Shown: positions 1-7,627 of the stretch, one piece after another
Numbering within the stretch: position 1 is the stretch's first letter
How the letters are laid out: every line of letters begins with the position of its first letter
Source: Clostridiales bacterium
GTDB lineage: Bacteria; Bacillota; Clostridia; Oscillospirales; Butyricicoccaceae
Direction of reading: 5' to 3'
DNA length: 64,000 bases
Assembly (NCBI GenBank): GCA_004555915.1
Contig: SFJM01000011.1
Coordinates: 1 to 64,000, forward strand
The notes under the pieces: generated by a model
The model's input: only the letters and a program-made list of their open reading frames with translations
Databases searched by the model: none
Told to the model about the DNA's origin: nothing
Translations under genes and position numbers: made by a program

Positions 1-121
1 AATACAATAATTTTCCTATGAGACCTCTTAACTGGCATTCTCCTAAACAGGTTCTTCTCGCTTTCTCTAATGTGTAATGCATCATTGACAAACCTACAAT
101 ATTCGTATTTTTGTACGTTAC
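1..121. other. Left-edge stretch without a recognisable gene
   Basis: No reading frame with a plausible ribosome binding site is visible. A plus-strand terminator follows directly, so this stretch is probably the 3' end or untranslated tail of a plus-strand transcript that starts outside the window. Confidence 0.4.
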
Positions 122-160
122 GCCCAGAGCCATGTGTTTACTGCTCTGGGCATTGTTTTT
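122..160 (+). terminator. Intrinsic terminator, plus strand
   Basis: A perfect 9-bp stem (GCCCAGAGC at 122-130, GCTCTGGGC at 143-151) is followed by ATTGTTTTT. It should end a transcript entering from the left edge and converges with the feo operon terminator. Confidence 0.75.
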
Positions 161-170
161 CCCCTTCTGC

Positions 171-216
171 ACGCAAAAAGAAACGGTACAGGAGATTGCC
201 TCTCCCGCACCGTTTC
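171..216 (-). terminator. Intrinsic terminator of the feo operon
   Basis: Read on the minus strand, GAAACGGT (216-209) pairs with ACCGTTTC (187-180), with further partial pairing inside, then CTTTTTG. It lies 20 bases past the stop of the Cys-rich peptide and ends the feoA-feoA-feoB transcript. Confidence 0.75.
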
Positions 217-236
217 CTGTTTTACACTTGTAACTT

Positions 237-446
237 CTATTTCTGCTTCGGATGGCAGGAAGTACAGCTTCCTGCACAGCCTCCCTGACTGCTGCAGCCG
301 GGACAGCCTCCGCCGCAATGTCCGCCGCAGGAGTGAATGCCGTTTTTCCTGTCTGTATACAGCTTCCGGACAATGGCTCCTACCATTGCTACCAATACCA
401 GCAGTACTACAATGGTTCCGATATTGGCTGCAAGCCATGTAAGCAT
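237..446 (-). CDS. FeoB-associated Cys-rich membrane protein
   Basis: A 69-aa protein with one N-terminal membrane helix (about residues 5-26) and a cytosolic Cys-rich tail. The tail carries repeated CxxxC, CxxC and CxxxxC spacings and ends HPKQK. This matches the small FeoB-associated Cys-rich proteins often found just after feoB in Firmicutes, thought to handle Fe2+ or iron-sulfur chemistry at the channel exit. It starts 35 bases after the feoB stop and is probably cotranscribed. The family match is by architecture and context; no biochemical role can be read from sequence. Confidence 0.85.
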   Translation of the reverse strand: MLTWLAANIGTIVVLLVLVAMVGAIVRKLYTDRKNGIHSCGGHCGGGCPGCSSQGGCAGSCTSCHPKQK

Positions 447-480
447 ATCAAATTCCTCCTTTGGTCAGATCTCTCTTTTT

Positions 481-2994
481 TCATTCCTTTACAGCTGCCA
501 GCTTCTCCTCTGCTGCCTTCCGCTCCTTCGACGGACGGAACAGCAGGTAAAAGAACAGGACGATAACAGCCAGTGCAACGATGGTTCCGAAGCCAAAGCC
601 GCCGCCACCAAGCGCCTTCGCCACCTGGTAGATGACCAGCGCTACCAGATACGCAAAGCCGCACTGGTATGCAATGGCAAAGGCAAACCACTTGCCGTTG
701 TTCATCTCCCGGCGGATGGCACCCATTGCCGCAAAGCACGGTGCGCACAGCAGGTTGAACGCCATAAAGGCATAACCGCTTGCCAGTGTGAAGGTAGCCG
801 CCATGGTCTGGTATACCGTGCCTTCACCGGCACCGTACAGGATACCCATGGTACCAACGATGTTTTCCTTCGCAATCAGGCCGGTAATGGATGCAACCGT
901 TGCCTGCCAGTTGCCAAAGCCAAGAGGCGCAAAGATCCAGCAGATCGCATTGCCCACCGTTGCCAGAATGGAATGATCCAGCTGATCCTCTGCCAGCATG
1001 GTGAAGCTGCCGTCAACCCAGCCGAAGAACGACAGGAACCATACCAGAATAGTGGACAGGAGGATAATCGTGCCTGCCTTCTTGATAAAGGACCAGCCGC
1101 GTTCCCACATGCTGCGCAGGACAGTGCCCACAGTCGGCAGATGGTATGCCGGCAGCTCCATAACGAACGGAGCCGGATCGCCCTCAAACAGCTTTGTTTT
1201 CTTCAGGATGACACCGGAGCAGATGATTGCCGCGATGCCCAGGAAATAGGCGGAGGTTGCCACCCATGCCGCGCCGCCAAAGATTGCACCGGCAACCATG
1301 GCAATGAACGGGGTCTTGGCACCGCAGGGGATAAAGGTCGTTGTGATAATGGTCATGCGGCGATCCTTCTCATTTTCAATGGTGCGGGATGCCATGATGC
1401 CCGGAATGCCGCAGCCGGTACCGATGAGAATCGGAATGAATGACTTGCCGGACAGGCCGAAGCGGCGGAAAATCCGGTCCATAATAAAGGCAACACGTGC
1501 CATATAGCCGCATGCCTCCAGGAATGCCAGGAAGAGAAACAGCACCAGCATCTGCGGCACAAAGCCCAGGACTGCGCCCACGCCGCCGACAATGCCGTCC
1601 AGAATCAGGCCGGACAGCCAGTCCGCACAATGCAGGCTGGTCAGTGCCTGCTCCACAAATACCGGCACACCCGGAATCCAGATGCCATAGTCAGCCGGAT
1701 CCGGCTCCTCATAACCGTACGCCGACAGGACAGCCAGTGCGTCCTGCAGGTCTGCGCCGGTAGAGGTAACAGTTTCGGTTGCAAGGGTTTCCTCGTCCTC
1801 AACCAGATAGGACGCGGTATCGGTGTCAGAGAACCGGGCTGCAAATTCCGTCATGGCAGCCTCTGCCGCAGCCGGGTCATAGCTCTCCGCTTCCGTATCC
1901 AGCGCCTGTTCTACCGCTTCTGTATCCACGCCGTTACCGGCTGCAAATTCAATAAAACCGTTTGCCACGGTAGCGGCATCGCCGTACGCCTCGGCAACCT
2001 CGCCATAGGCGGAGGAGCCAATGCCAAACAGATGCCAGCCATCGCCGAACACGCCGTCATTCGCCCAGTCGGTTGCGATGGTACCCACCGTCGTTACCGA
2101 TACATAATAAACAATAAACATGATAACCGCAAAGATCGGAAGCGCCAGAATACGGTTGGTCACAATCCGGTCGATTTTATCCGAAATCGACAGCTTGCCT
2201 GCGGACACTTTATGATAGCAGCCCCGGATGATGGACGCAATGTACAGATACCGCTCATTGGTGATAATGGATTCGGCATCATCGTCCTCCTCTGCCTCCG
2301 CAGCTGTAATGTCCTTTTCAATATGTGCCAGCTTATCCGGTGCAATGTTCAGCTGTTCCAGCACCTTGCTGTCACGCTCAAAGATTTTGATGGCATACCA
2401 TCTCTGCTGGTTTTCCGGCAGGTCATGCAGCACGGCTTCTTCAATATGGGCAATGGCATGCTCCACCGGGCCGGAAAAGGTATGCTGCGGGATAGTTCGG
2501 GTATGCTTTGCCGCTTCCATGGCAGCCTCAGCAGCCTCCATGATGCCTTTGCCCTTGAGTGCGGAGATGGTAACCACCTTGCAGCCCAGCTCACGGGACA
2601 GCTCTTCCACACGGATGGTATCACCGTTTTTCTCCACAATGTCCATCATATTGACCGCGACAACCACCGGAATGCCCAGCTCGGTCAGCTGGGTGGTCAG
2701 ATACAGGTTACGCTCCAGATTGGTACCATCAATAATGTTCAGTATAGCATCCGGGCGTTCTCCCAGCAAGTAATTTCTCGCCACAACCTCCTCCAGCGTG
2801 TACGGAGACAGGGAATAAATACCCGGAAGGTCGGTAATGGTCACATCCGGATGCTTTTTCAGTTTACCTTCTTTTTTCTCTACCGTTACGCCGGGCCAGT
2901 TGCCGACGAACTGATTGGAGCCGGTCAAACCGTTAAACAGCGTTGTCTTGCCACTGTTGGGATTGCCGGCCAAGGCGATTCTCAATTCCATCAT
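481..2994 (-). CDS. feoB: Ferrous iron transport protein B
   Basis: An 837-aa GTP-gated Fe2+ importer of the inner membrane. The N-terminal G domain has G1 GNPNSGKT (10-17), G3 DLPG (55-58) and G4 NMMD (115-118). The membrane part has two Gate repeats, one with GTGCGIPG (525-532). Residues about 321-437, just after the first membrane helix, form a roughly 115-residue Ala/Glu/Asp-rich insertion that would be extracytoplasmic and makes this FeoB longer than the usual 700 or so. Two adjacent ATG codons are possible starts; both follow GAAAGGAAAT. A promoter with an operator in its spacer lies immediately upstream. Confidence 0.97.
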   Translation of the reverse strand: MMELRIALAGNPNSGKTTLFNGLTGSNQFVGNWPGVTVEKKEGKLKKHPDVTITDLPGIYSLSPYTLEEVVARNYLLGERPDAILNIIDGTNLERNLYLTTQLTELGIPVVVAVNMMDIVEKNGDTIRVEELSRELGCKVVTISALKGKGIMEAAEAAMEAAKHTRTIPQHTFSGPVEHAIAHIEEAVLHDLPENQQRWYAIKIFERDSKVLEQLNIAPDKLAHIEKDITAAEAEEDDDAESIITNERYLYIASIIRGCYHKVSAGKLSISDKIDRIVTNRILALPIFAVIMFIVYYVSVTTVGTIATDWANDGVFGDGWHLFGIGSSAYGEVAEAYGDAATVANGFIEFAAGNGVDTEAVEQALDTEAESYDPAAAEAAMTEFAARFSDTDTASYLVEDEETLATETVTSTGADLQDALAVLSAYGYEEPDPADYGIWIPGVPVFVEQALTSLHCADWLSGLILDGIVGGVGAVLGFVPQMLVLFLFLAFLEACGYMARVAFIMDRIFRRFGLSGKSFIPILIGTGCGIPGIMASRTIENEKDRRMTIITTTFIPCGAKTPFIAMVAGAIFGGAAWVATSAYFLGIAAIICSGVILKKTKLFEGDPAPFVMELPAYHLPTVGTVLRSMWERGWSFIKKAGTIILLSTILVWFLSFFGWVDGSFTMLAEDQLDHSILATVGNAICWIFAPLGFGNWQATVASITGLIAKENIVGTMGILYGAGEGTVYQTMAATFTLASGYAFMAFNLLCAPCFAAMGAIRREMNNGKWFAFAIAYQCGFAYLVALVIYQVAKALGGGGFGFGTIVALAVIVLFFYLLFRPSKERKAAEEKLAAVKE

Positions 2995-3030
2995 GTATTT
3001 CCTTTCTGCAGGCTTAATTTCCTATGGCAA

Positions 3031-3059
3031 AGTATTAGCTTGCGCTAATCCCATGTCAA
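3031..3059 (-). promoter_or_regulatory. Putative feoB promoter with operator in the spacer
   Basis: On the minus strand TTGACA (3059-3054) and AATACT (3036-3031) are 17 bases apart. The palindrome at 3034-3049 fills most of the spacer and touches the -10, a repressing position. The -10 match is only moderate. Confidence 0.55.
3034..3049. promoter_or_regulatory. DtxR-like palindromic operator, copy 1
   Basis: ATTAGC-TTGC-GCTAAT, perfect 6-bp arms. The half-site resembles the TTAG...CTAA half-sites of DtxR/IdeR metalloregulator boxes. Identical arms recur at 3748-3763 and near-identical arms at 3640-3655, all inside the feo locus. Confidence 0.65.
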
Positions 3060-3111
3060 AAAAGAAAGACCGCGGTGAAACGATCTGTCATGAATCAATA
3101 AAACAACGGAT

Positions 3112-3330
3112 TCACTGTACCTGAATCATCGCTGCATCTTCCTTGCGCAGGGATAATTCATAGCCGCGCACGGTGACCTCCACCGGGTCTCCCAGGGGTG
3201 CTACCTTGCGGATATGGATTTCCACGCCCTTGGTAATGCCCATATCCATAATCCGCCGCTTGACGGCGCCGGTACCGGTCAGCTTTGTCACCGTGACCGT
3301 GCTGCCCACACGTGCTTCCTTTAAAGTCAT
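3112..3330 (-). CDS. feoA: FeoA-family SH3-like protein (second feoA)
   Basis: A 72-aa small beta-barrel (SH3-like) protein thought to act at the cytosolic face of FeoB. It contains the typical FeoA pattern: LTGTGAVKRRIMDMG, then PLGDPVEVTVRGYELSLRK. The ATG at 3330 is chosen because AAAGGAG lies 8 bases upstream; an ATG six bases further up would be too close to that site. It sits between the first feoA and feoB. Confidence 0.92.
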   Translation of the reverse strand: MTLKEARVGSTVTVTKLTGTGAVKRRIMDMGITKGVEIHIRKVAPLGDPVEVTVRGYELSLRKEDAAMIQVQ

Positions 3331-3364
3331 TCTCATTACTCCTTTCCTGACAGTCAAAACAGGG

Positions 3365-3577
3365 TCAGACCATGATTTTCTGTGCCATTTCCCGACTGAT
3401 TCCCACGCGGGTTTCCTTCACATTGACAATCAGGTTTCCGCCCATTGCTGTGACAACCTTCACGTTTCCGCCGACGACAAAGCCCAGATTTTCCAGATGC
3501 TTTTTCACCTCCGGCTTGCCGCCGATTTTCATGATGGTGTGATCTTCGCCCACTGCGGCAAATGTCAATGTCATCAT
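3365..3577 (-). CDS. feoA: FeoA-family SH3-like protein (first feoA)
   Basis: A 70-aa FeoA homologue, first gene of the feo operon. The fold pattern is visible (VGEDHTIMKIGGKPEVKKHLENLGF, then GGNLIVNVKETRVGI) but diverges clearly from the second copy. The start at 3577 is preceded by AAAGGAGG seven bases away; the upstream in-frame extension lacks a ribosome binding site. Tandem feoA genes before feoB are common in Clostridia. Confidence 0.9.
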   Translation of the reverse strand: MMTLTFAAVGEDHTIMKIGGKPEVKKHLENLGFVVGGNVKVVTAMGGNLIVNVKETRVGISREMAQKIMV

Positions 3578-3639
3578 GCATCTTCCTCCTTTGTATTTGT
3601 ATGCGATTCGTTTATCTAACACGATGTTGTGCCACTCTA

Positions 3640-3655
3640 ATTAGTTCTCGCTAAC
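3640..3655. promoter_or_regulatory. DtxR-like palindromic operator, copy 2
   Basis: ATTAGT-TCTC-GCTAAC, matching the other two copies except at one position in each arm. It lies just downstream of the feoA -10, about where transcription would begin, so a bound protein would block initiation. Confidence 0.6.
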
Positions 3656-3667
3656 TATCTGATAGTT
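3653..3667. repeat. 15-bp palindrome overlapping the feoA -10
   Basis: AACTATC-T-GATAGTT, perfect 7-bp arms around one base. It overlaps the operator at 3640-3655 and the -10 hexamer at 3664-3669. It may be a second regulator site or an extension of the operator. Confidence 0.5.
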
Positions 3668-3692
3668 TACCGTCTTATCCCGGTTTTGTCAA
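3664..3692 (-). promoter_or_regulatory. Putative feoA promoter
   Basis: On the minus strand TTGACA (3692-3687) and TAAACT (3669-3664) are exactly 17 bases apart. The expected start near 3657 falls within the two palindromes just downstream. Confidence 0.7.
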
Positions 3693-3747
3693 TCGTTTTT
3701 TCCATAGTTTTTGCCCCTATCCCATGTTTTGTTATTCCTGTGCAGCT

Positions 3748-3763
3748 ATTAGCTCAGGCTAAT
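3748..3763. promoter_or_regulatory. DtxR-like palindromic operator, copy 3
   Basis: ATTAGC-TCAG-GCTAAT, arms identical to copy 1. It lies about 55 bases upstream of the feoA -35, an upstream auxiliary position that could allow looping or activation. Confidence 0.6.
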
Positions 3764-3824
3764 TTCTGTTTTTGTACAGGATGTACAGTATACATTATGC
3801 GCGCAATCACCGCAATATACGGGC

Positions 3825-3865
3825 AAAAAAAACTTTCCCGCACCTGGGTTCTGCACGGGAAAGTT
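3825..3865 (-). terminator. Intrinsic terminator
   Basis: On the minus strand AACTTTCCCG (3865-3856) pairs with CGGGAAAGTT (3840-3831), then a run of eight T. It ends the mnmM-hypothetical transcript before the feo promoter region. Confidence 0.85.
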
Positions 3866-3882
3866 ACTCTTTGCTTCTTCTG

Positions 3883-4437
3883 TTATGCTTCCGGTACACA
3901 GATGCGGAAGCAGGTTGATTCCCCATCCGCCGGCTTTGCGCTGCACAGCAGATCACAGAACAGCTGTACCACACCCGGCAGCAGATTCATCAGATACACC
4001 GACTGGGGCATGCGGGAAACCGGGTCGGTCTGCCCGGCCCGATCCAGACAGTGTTCCACCAGCTGTTTCATGGTTTCATCATTGCGTGCATACCATGCTG
4101 CAAACTCTGCGGAACGCTTGAGGGAATACAGGATATAGGGTGCTTCCATGCCCTCCGGTGCGTCCCCTGGCAGAATGCGGCGGAATACCTGTGCCCGCAC
4201 CCGGGAAACCAGTTCGCTGGCCACCGGTTCCGGCAGCCGGCTGTCCGGCGCCACATCCTCCAGCAGATACAATGCGGCGCTGAGATATTCGATCAGAAAT
4301 GGAGCGGTTGCAGTATCCTCCAGTCCCAGGTCCTGCCGCAGCCCGGCATTGCGGAACAGGTTATCATATTCTGCCAGAATGATATGCTCAAACAGCCGGC
4401 AGTATTCTTCCATTGTCAGTGTCTTCCATTCACGCAT
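3883..4437 (-). CDS. Hypothetical helical protein
   Basis: A 184-aa protein I do not recognise. It is soluble, predicted mostly helical and Leu-rich, with no signal peptide or clear motif. The ATG at 4437 is preferred (GAGGTG 8 bases upstream); a GTG at 4446 is in frame. It begins 10 bases after the mnmM stop and is followed by a strong terminator, so the two form a small operon. Confidence 0.75.
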   Translation of the reverse strand: MREWKTLTMEEYCRLFEHIILAEYDNLFRNAGLRQDLGLEDTATAPFLIEYLSAALYLLEDVAPDSRLPEPVASELVSRVRAQVFRRILPGDAPEGMEAPYILYSLKRSAEFAAWYARNDETMKQLVEHCLDRAGQTDPVSRMPQSVYLMNLLPGVVQLFCDLLCSAKPADGESTCFRICVPEA

Positions 4438-4447
4438 CACTGCCACC

Positions 4448-5005
4448 TCACGTTGCTTTCAGAATAAAGACCGGAATCGGCGGATCTCCCGCACGGTTGG
4501 CAAACTGTGTCACCAGTACCGTATAGCGGTCAGGATTGATGGTTTTGATATATTCCAGCAGGGTATCCCGTTCCTCGTAGCCGCTGGCACCGCCATAGTA
4601 AATGCTGACGCACATCAGGCCTCCATCCCGCAGCAGCTCCAGACCGGCTTCAATCGCCGCAATCGTACTGTCCGCATGGGTAAAAATGGCATGGTCGCCG
4701 CCCGGCAGCCAACCCAGATTAAACACGATGCAGTCCACGGTTCCCGGCTGGGCATACTGTGCCATATTGGCATGGCTGTCCAGTACCACGGTGCCGGTCT
4801 GCTCCCAGCCTGCTTCCGCCAGGCGTTTTCTGGTATTGTCCACAGCCTGCTGCTGGATATCAAAGGCAAGCACCTTTCCTTCCTCTCCGGTCAGCCCGCA
4901 GAGAAATACCGTATCCCTGCCGTTTCCGGCTGTGGCGTCAATGACAAAATCTCCCGGACGAATAAACTGTTCCAGCTGCTGGTGTACAAGGCTCAATGTA
5001 TTCAC
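4448..5005 (-). CDS. mnmM: tRNA wobble-uridine methyltransferase, MnmM/YtqB family
   Basis: A 185-aa class I SAM-dependent methyltransferase. The SAM-binding motif DATAGNGRDT is at about residues 24-33 and NLGWLPGGDH is the family's distinctive catalytic loop. YtqB of Bacillus was once called an rRNA methylase and is now known as MnmM, which makes the final methylation of mnm5(s2)U34 in tRNA. The start is GTG at 5005, six bases after GGGAGG; an upstream TTG runs through that site. Promoter hexamers lie at 5038-5066. Confidence 0.88.
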   Translation of the reverse strand: MNTLSLVHQQLEQFIRPGDFVIDATAGNGRDTVFLCGLTGEEGKVLAFDIQQQAVDNTRKRLAEAGWEQTGTVVLDSHANMAQYAQPGTVDCIVFNLGWLPGGDHAIFTHADSTIAAIEAGLELLRDGGLMCVSIYYGGASGYEERDTLLEYIKTINPDRYTVLVTQFANRAGDPPIPVFILKAT

Positions 5006-5037
5006 GTTTTTCCTCCCAATCAAAAAATCCTGTGTGC

Positions 5038-5066
5038 ATTATACCATACTTTTACGGCTTTCACAA
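5038..5066 (-). promoter_or_regulatory. Putative mnmM promoter
   Basis: TTGTGA-17-TATAAT on the minus strand with an extended -10 TG one base upstream. It is divergent from the promoter at 5084-5112. Confidence 0.75.
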
Positions 5067-5083
5067 AAACCATGGAATTTTTC

Positions 5084-5112
5084 CTGACTTTTTTGCCAGT
5101 CTGTGGTATACT
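5084..5112 (+). promoter_or_regulatory. Putative promoter of the CpXC gene
   Basis: CTGACT-17-TATACT on the plus strand, 43 bases before the start codon. Confidence 0.55.
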
Positions 5113-5154
5113 GTTGTATATTCTGTAAAAAACAACGCGAGGAGAGATGCGCTT

Positions 5155-5817
5155 ATGTCAAAACCACACATTACCGATTTTACCTGTCCCAACTGCAGCG
5201 AGCAATTCCAGATTGAACAGTGGAATGTCATAAACGCAACGGAAAACCCGGAAGCGAGCCAAAAGCTGCTGCGCGGAAGCCTGTTTCATCAGACCTGTCC
5301 CCGCTGCGGCAAGAGCCTGCACGTGTTATATACCTGCCTGTATACCAACCATGACAAAAAATTCGTCATTTCCCTGCAGCCCCAGCGGGACCAGCCGGCC
5401 GCAACGCCGCTGATGCCCCATTACACCATGCGTCTGGAGCACACGCTGGCGGATTTTGTGGAGCGTGCCCGGATTTTGGACGCCGGTCTGGATGACATGG
5501 CGCTGGAGATAATGCGCATGGTACTGCTGGCACAGATTCAGAAGAAATTCCCGGATAAAAATGTCACCTCCCTGCGGTTTGACAGTGTGCAGGATGACGA
5601 GATTTATTTCCAGATTGATCCCGCCAATCCCCGTGACCAGATCAAGATCCCGATGCCGTATTTCTGGAGCATGGAGGACAAGCTCAAGGACTCCGGCCTG
5701 CGCCCCGATCTGGCAGGCTATGCGGTCATGAACGGCAACTGGGTCAGACAGTCGGGTATCCTGAACTGCCTGCTGCCGAAGAAGCCGGAGCAGCCACAGG
5801 AGAACGAAACTGACTGA
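5155..5817 (+). CDS. CpXC domain protein
   Basis: A 220-aa cytosolic protein with two CPxC knuckles, CPNC (11-14) and CPRC (48-51), matching the CpXC family, a probable zinc-binding domain of unknown function common in Clostridia. The C-terminal half is mixed alpha/beta without known motifs. The start follows GAGGAG; no earlier in-frame ATG has a binding site. It stands alone with its own promoter and is followed by a repeat element. Confidence 0.85.
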   Translation: MSKPHITDFTCPNCSEQFQIEQWNVINATENPEASQKLLRGSLFHQTCPRCGKSLHVLYTCLYTNHDKKFVISLQPQRDQPAATPLMPHYTMRLEHTLADFVERARILDAGLDDMALEIMRMVLLAQIQKKFPDKNVTSLRFDSVQDDEIYFQIDPANPRDQIKIPMPYFWSMEDKLKDSGLRPDLAGYAVMNGNWVRQSGILNCLLPKKPEQPQENETD

Positions 5818-5876
5818 GGGTGTTGATATAAAATCCTTTCAACAGAGATTGCTTCCGATAAAAAGATTTACTTTTT

Positions 5877-6038
5877 AACTCCTTCCGTCATTTGCTGACG
5901 CAAATGCCACCTCCCTCGAAGAGGGAGGCATTGGGTGCATACCGCTCATCGGCATCTCAGCTAGAAAACCCGCCGATATCAGCAGGCTAAAAGGCTCCCT
6001 CCCCGAGGGAGCTGTCAGCGAAGCTGACTGAGGGAGTT
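5877..6038. repeat. MITE-like element made of two inverted hairpin units
   Basis: The left unit (5877-5929) begins AACTCC and contains the palindrome CATTTGC-TGAC-GCAAATG and a CCTCCCTC...GAGGGAGG hairpin. The right unit (5993-6038) is a related sequence in inverse orientation ending GGAGTT. The ends are inverted repeats about 50 bp long enclosing about 60 unrelated bases. A further single left unit lies at 15236-15289. No coding sequence is present. Confidence 0.7.
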
Positions 6039-6116
6039 CGTAAAACACGATATCTGACTGCAATGTGTGATCGAAGCAAAATATGTTAAAAATGGCAAAT
6101 TATTATAGGAGACTCT

Positions 6117-6284
6117 ATGAAATCCGGTCAATTTATAGCTTTGTTGATCTGTATTACTGTCTGTTTCACCATGCTATCTTTTTCCATTATGTACGGTGCA
6201 ACCATAATCAGCAATTCAGTGTCCACCAACGGCAGTCTCATTTATGATGGCTTAGCCATGATTCATAATGCATTGCCTGGTTAA
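6117..6284 (+). CDS. Small membrane protein, 55 aa
   Basis: A short gene beginning MKSGQFIALLICITV, with one hydrophobic helix at about residues 6-30 and a polar tail ending ALPG. AGGAG lies 6 bases before the ATG, and a strong terminator starts just after the stop. The protein is unrecognised. The binding site plus terminator support expression; the repeat immediately upstream may have brought or displaced a promoter. Confidence 0.55.
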   Translation: MKSGQFIALLICITVCFTMLSFSIMYGATIISNSVSTNGSLIYDGLAMIHNALPG

Positions 6285-6285
6285 C

Positions 6286-6327
6286 ACAAAAATCCCCGCT
6301 CCACACGGAACGGGGATTGCTTTTTGT
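6286..6327. terminator. Bidirectional intrinsic terminator
   Basis: AATCCCCG (6291-6298) pairs with CGGGGATT (6311-6318), flanked by A and T runs on both sides. It ends the 55-aa gene on plus and the infC-rpmI-rplT operon on minus. Confidence 0.85.
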
Positions 6328-6337
6328 GTAATCTTAC

Positions 6338-6691
6338 TTACAGAGCAGCCTTAGCCTTCTCAACCAGACCGGTGAATGCAGCCTTGTCGTTGACAGCCAG
6401 GTCAGCCAGCATCTTGCGGTTGATGTCGATGCCTGCCTTCTTCAGACCGTTCATGAAACGGCTGTAGTTCATGCCGTTTGCCTGAGCAGCAGCGGAGATA
6501 CGGGTGATCCACAGTCTGCGGAAATCTCTCTTCTTCTGCTTACGGCCGATGTATGCGTAACGCAGGGACTTCATCACTGCTTCGTTTGCAGTACGGAACA
6601 GCTTGGACTTAGCGCCAAAGTAGCCCTTGGAAAGCTTCAGAATCTTCTTTCTTCTCTTGCGCGTCATCATTGCGCCCTTAACTCTTGCCAT
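6338..6691 (-). CDS. rplT: Ribosomal protein L20
   Basis: A 117-aa, highly basic 50S subunit protein needed early in 50S assembly. It begins MARVKGAMMTRKRRKK and carries the conserved GYFGAKSKLFRTANE and LRYAYIGRKQKKRDFR segments at full family length. It is the last gene of infC-rpmI-rplT. In Bacillus L20 represses this operon by binding the leader; the leader here also contains a terminator (7628-7660). Confidence 0.98.
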   Translation of the reverse strand: MARVKGAMMTRKRRKKILKLSKGYFGAKSKLFRTANEAVMKSLRYAYIGRKQKKRDFRRLWITRISAAAQANGMNYSRFMNGLKKAGIDINRKMLADLAVNDKAAFTGLVEKAKAAL

Positions 6692-6743
6692 ATTTCAAAT
6701 GCCTCCAAATTCAAATCGTAAGTGGTTTCTTTCAATCCTGCAA

Positions 6744-6941
6744 TTAGCTGTACGGCAGCAGACGCTTTACCTGTGCTACATTGGTAGCATCAGCATAGCC
6801 TTCCTTGCGCAGATGTCTCAGACGCTTGGTGGACTTCTTGTTCAGGATGTGGCGGCGGCCAACATGTGCACGCTTGATCTTGCCAGTCTTTGTCATCTTA
6901 AAGCGCTTGGATGCGCCGCTGTGAGTCTTAATCTTAGGCAT
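6744..6941 (-). CDS. rpmI: Ribosomal protein L35
   Basis: A 65-aa basic 50S protein beginning MPKIKTHSGASKRFK, typical family start and length. The start at 6941 follows AGAGAGGAG; the upstream in-frame extension is not part of the family. It sits between infC and rplT. Confidence 0.98.
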   Translation of the reverse strand: MPKIKTHSGASKRFKMTKTGKIKRAHVGRRHILNKKSTKRLRHLRKEGYADATNVAQVKRLLPYS

Positions 6942-6994
6942 ATTGTGTTCTCCTCTCTGATAGGGCTGCACCGTGGCGGTGCAGTGATTGACAT

Positions 6995-7591
6995 TTATGA
7001 ATCAGATGCATCCGTGTTCGGAGCCTGCTGCGGCTTGCCGGACTTGCCTTTGCGGCCGCCCTTTTTGCCGGCATCCTTCTTCGGATTATCCTTCTTCGGG
7101 CCCAGAAACATAATCATCTGGCGTCCTTCCAGCTTGGGGGACTTCTCCATACTGCCGATATCCGAGCAGTCGTCGGCGAACCGGCGCAGCAGATCCAGAC
7201 CGATGGAAGAATGTGTTACTTCACGACCGCGGAAGCGGACGGAAACCTTTACCTTGTTTCCTCCCTTGAGGAAACGCTTGGCGTGGTTGACCTTGACATT
7301 AAAGTCATTCACGTCGATGCCGGGGCTCAGGCGAATTTCCTTGATCTCCACGACATGCTGGTTTTTTCTTGCTTCCTTCTCACGCTTTGCCTGCTCAAAA
7401 CGGAATTTGCCGTAGTCCATAACACGGCATACCGGCGGAACGGCATTCGGCGCGATTTTCACAAGGTCAAGATTTTTTGCAGCAGCAGCTTCCATAGCCT
7501 TTGCTACCGGTACAACGCCAACCTGATTGCCGTCAGCATCAATCAATCTGACTTCCTTGTCGCGGATCTCTTCATTGATCTGGTGTTCCAT
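6995..7591 (-). CDS. infC: Translation initiation factor IF-3
   Basis: A 198-aa factor that keeps 30S subunits free and proofreads start codon pairing. It begins MEHQINEEIRDKEVRLI, with the C-terminal domain containing IRLSPGIDVNDFNVK and VRFRGRE. The C-terminus carries an extra Lys/Gly/Pro-rich tail of about 30 residues beyond the usual end. It is first in infC-rpmI-rplT, with a consensus promoter and a 5' leader of about 160 bases containing a terminator hairpin. Confidence 0.97.
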   Translation of the reverse strand: MEHQINEEIRDKEVRLIDADGNQVGVVPVAKAMEAAAAKNLDLVKIAPNAVPPVCRVMDYGKFRFEQAKREKEARKNQHVVEIKEIRLSPGIDVNDFNVKVNHAKRFLKGGNKVKVSVRFRGREVTHSSIGLDLLRRFADDCSDIGSMEKSPKLEGRQMIMFLGPKKDNPKKDAGKKGGRKGKSGKPQQAPNTDASDS

Positions 7592-7627
7592 ACTGCTAAT
7601 TGTTAAGCACCTCCAAACGGTTACACG

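Noticed and set aside
1630..3048. A 472-codon plus-strand frame opposite feoB
   Set aside because: Antisense shadow of feoB; no family resemblance.
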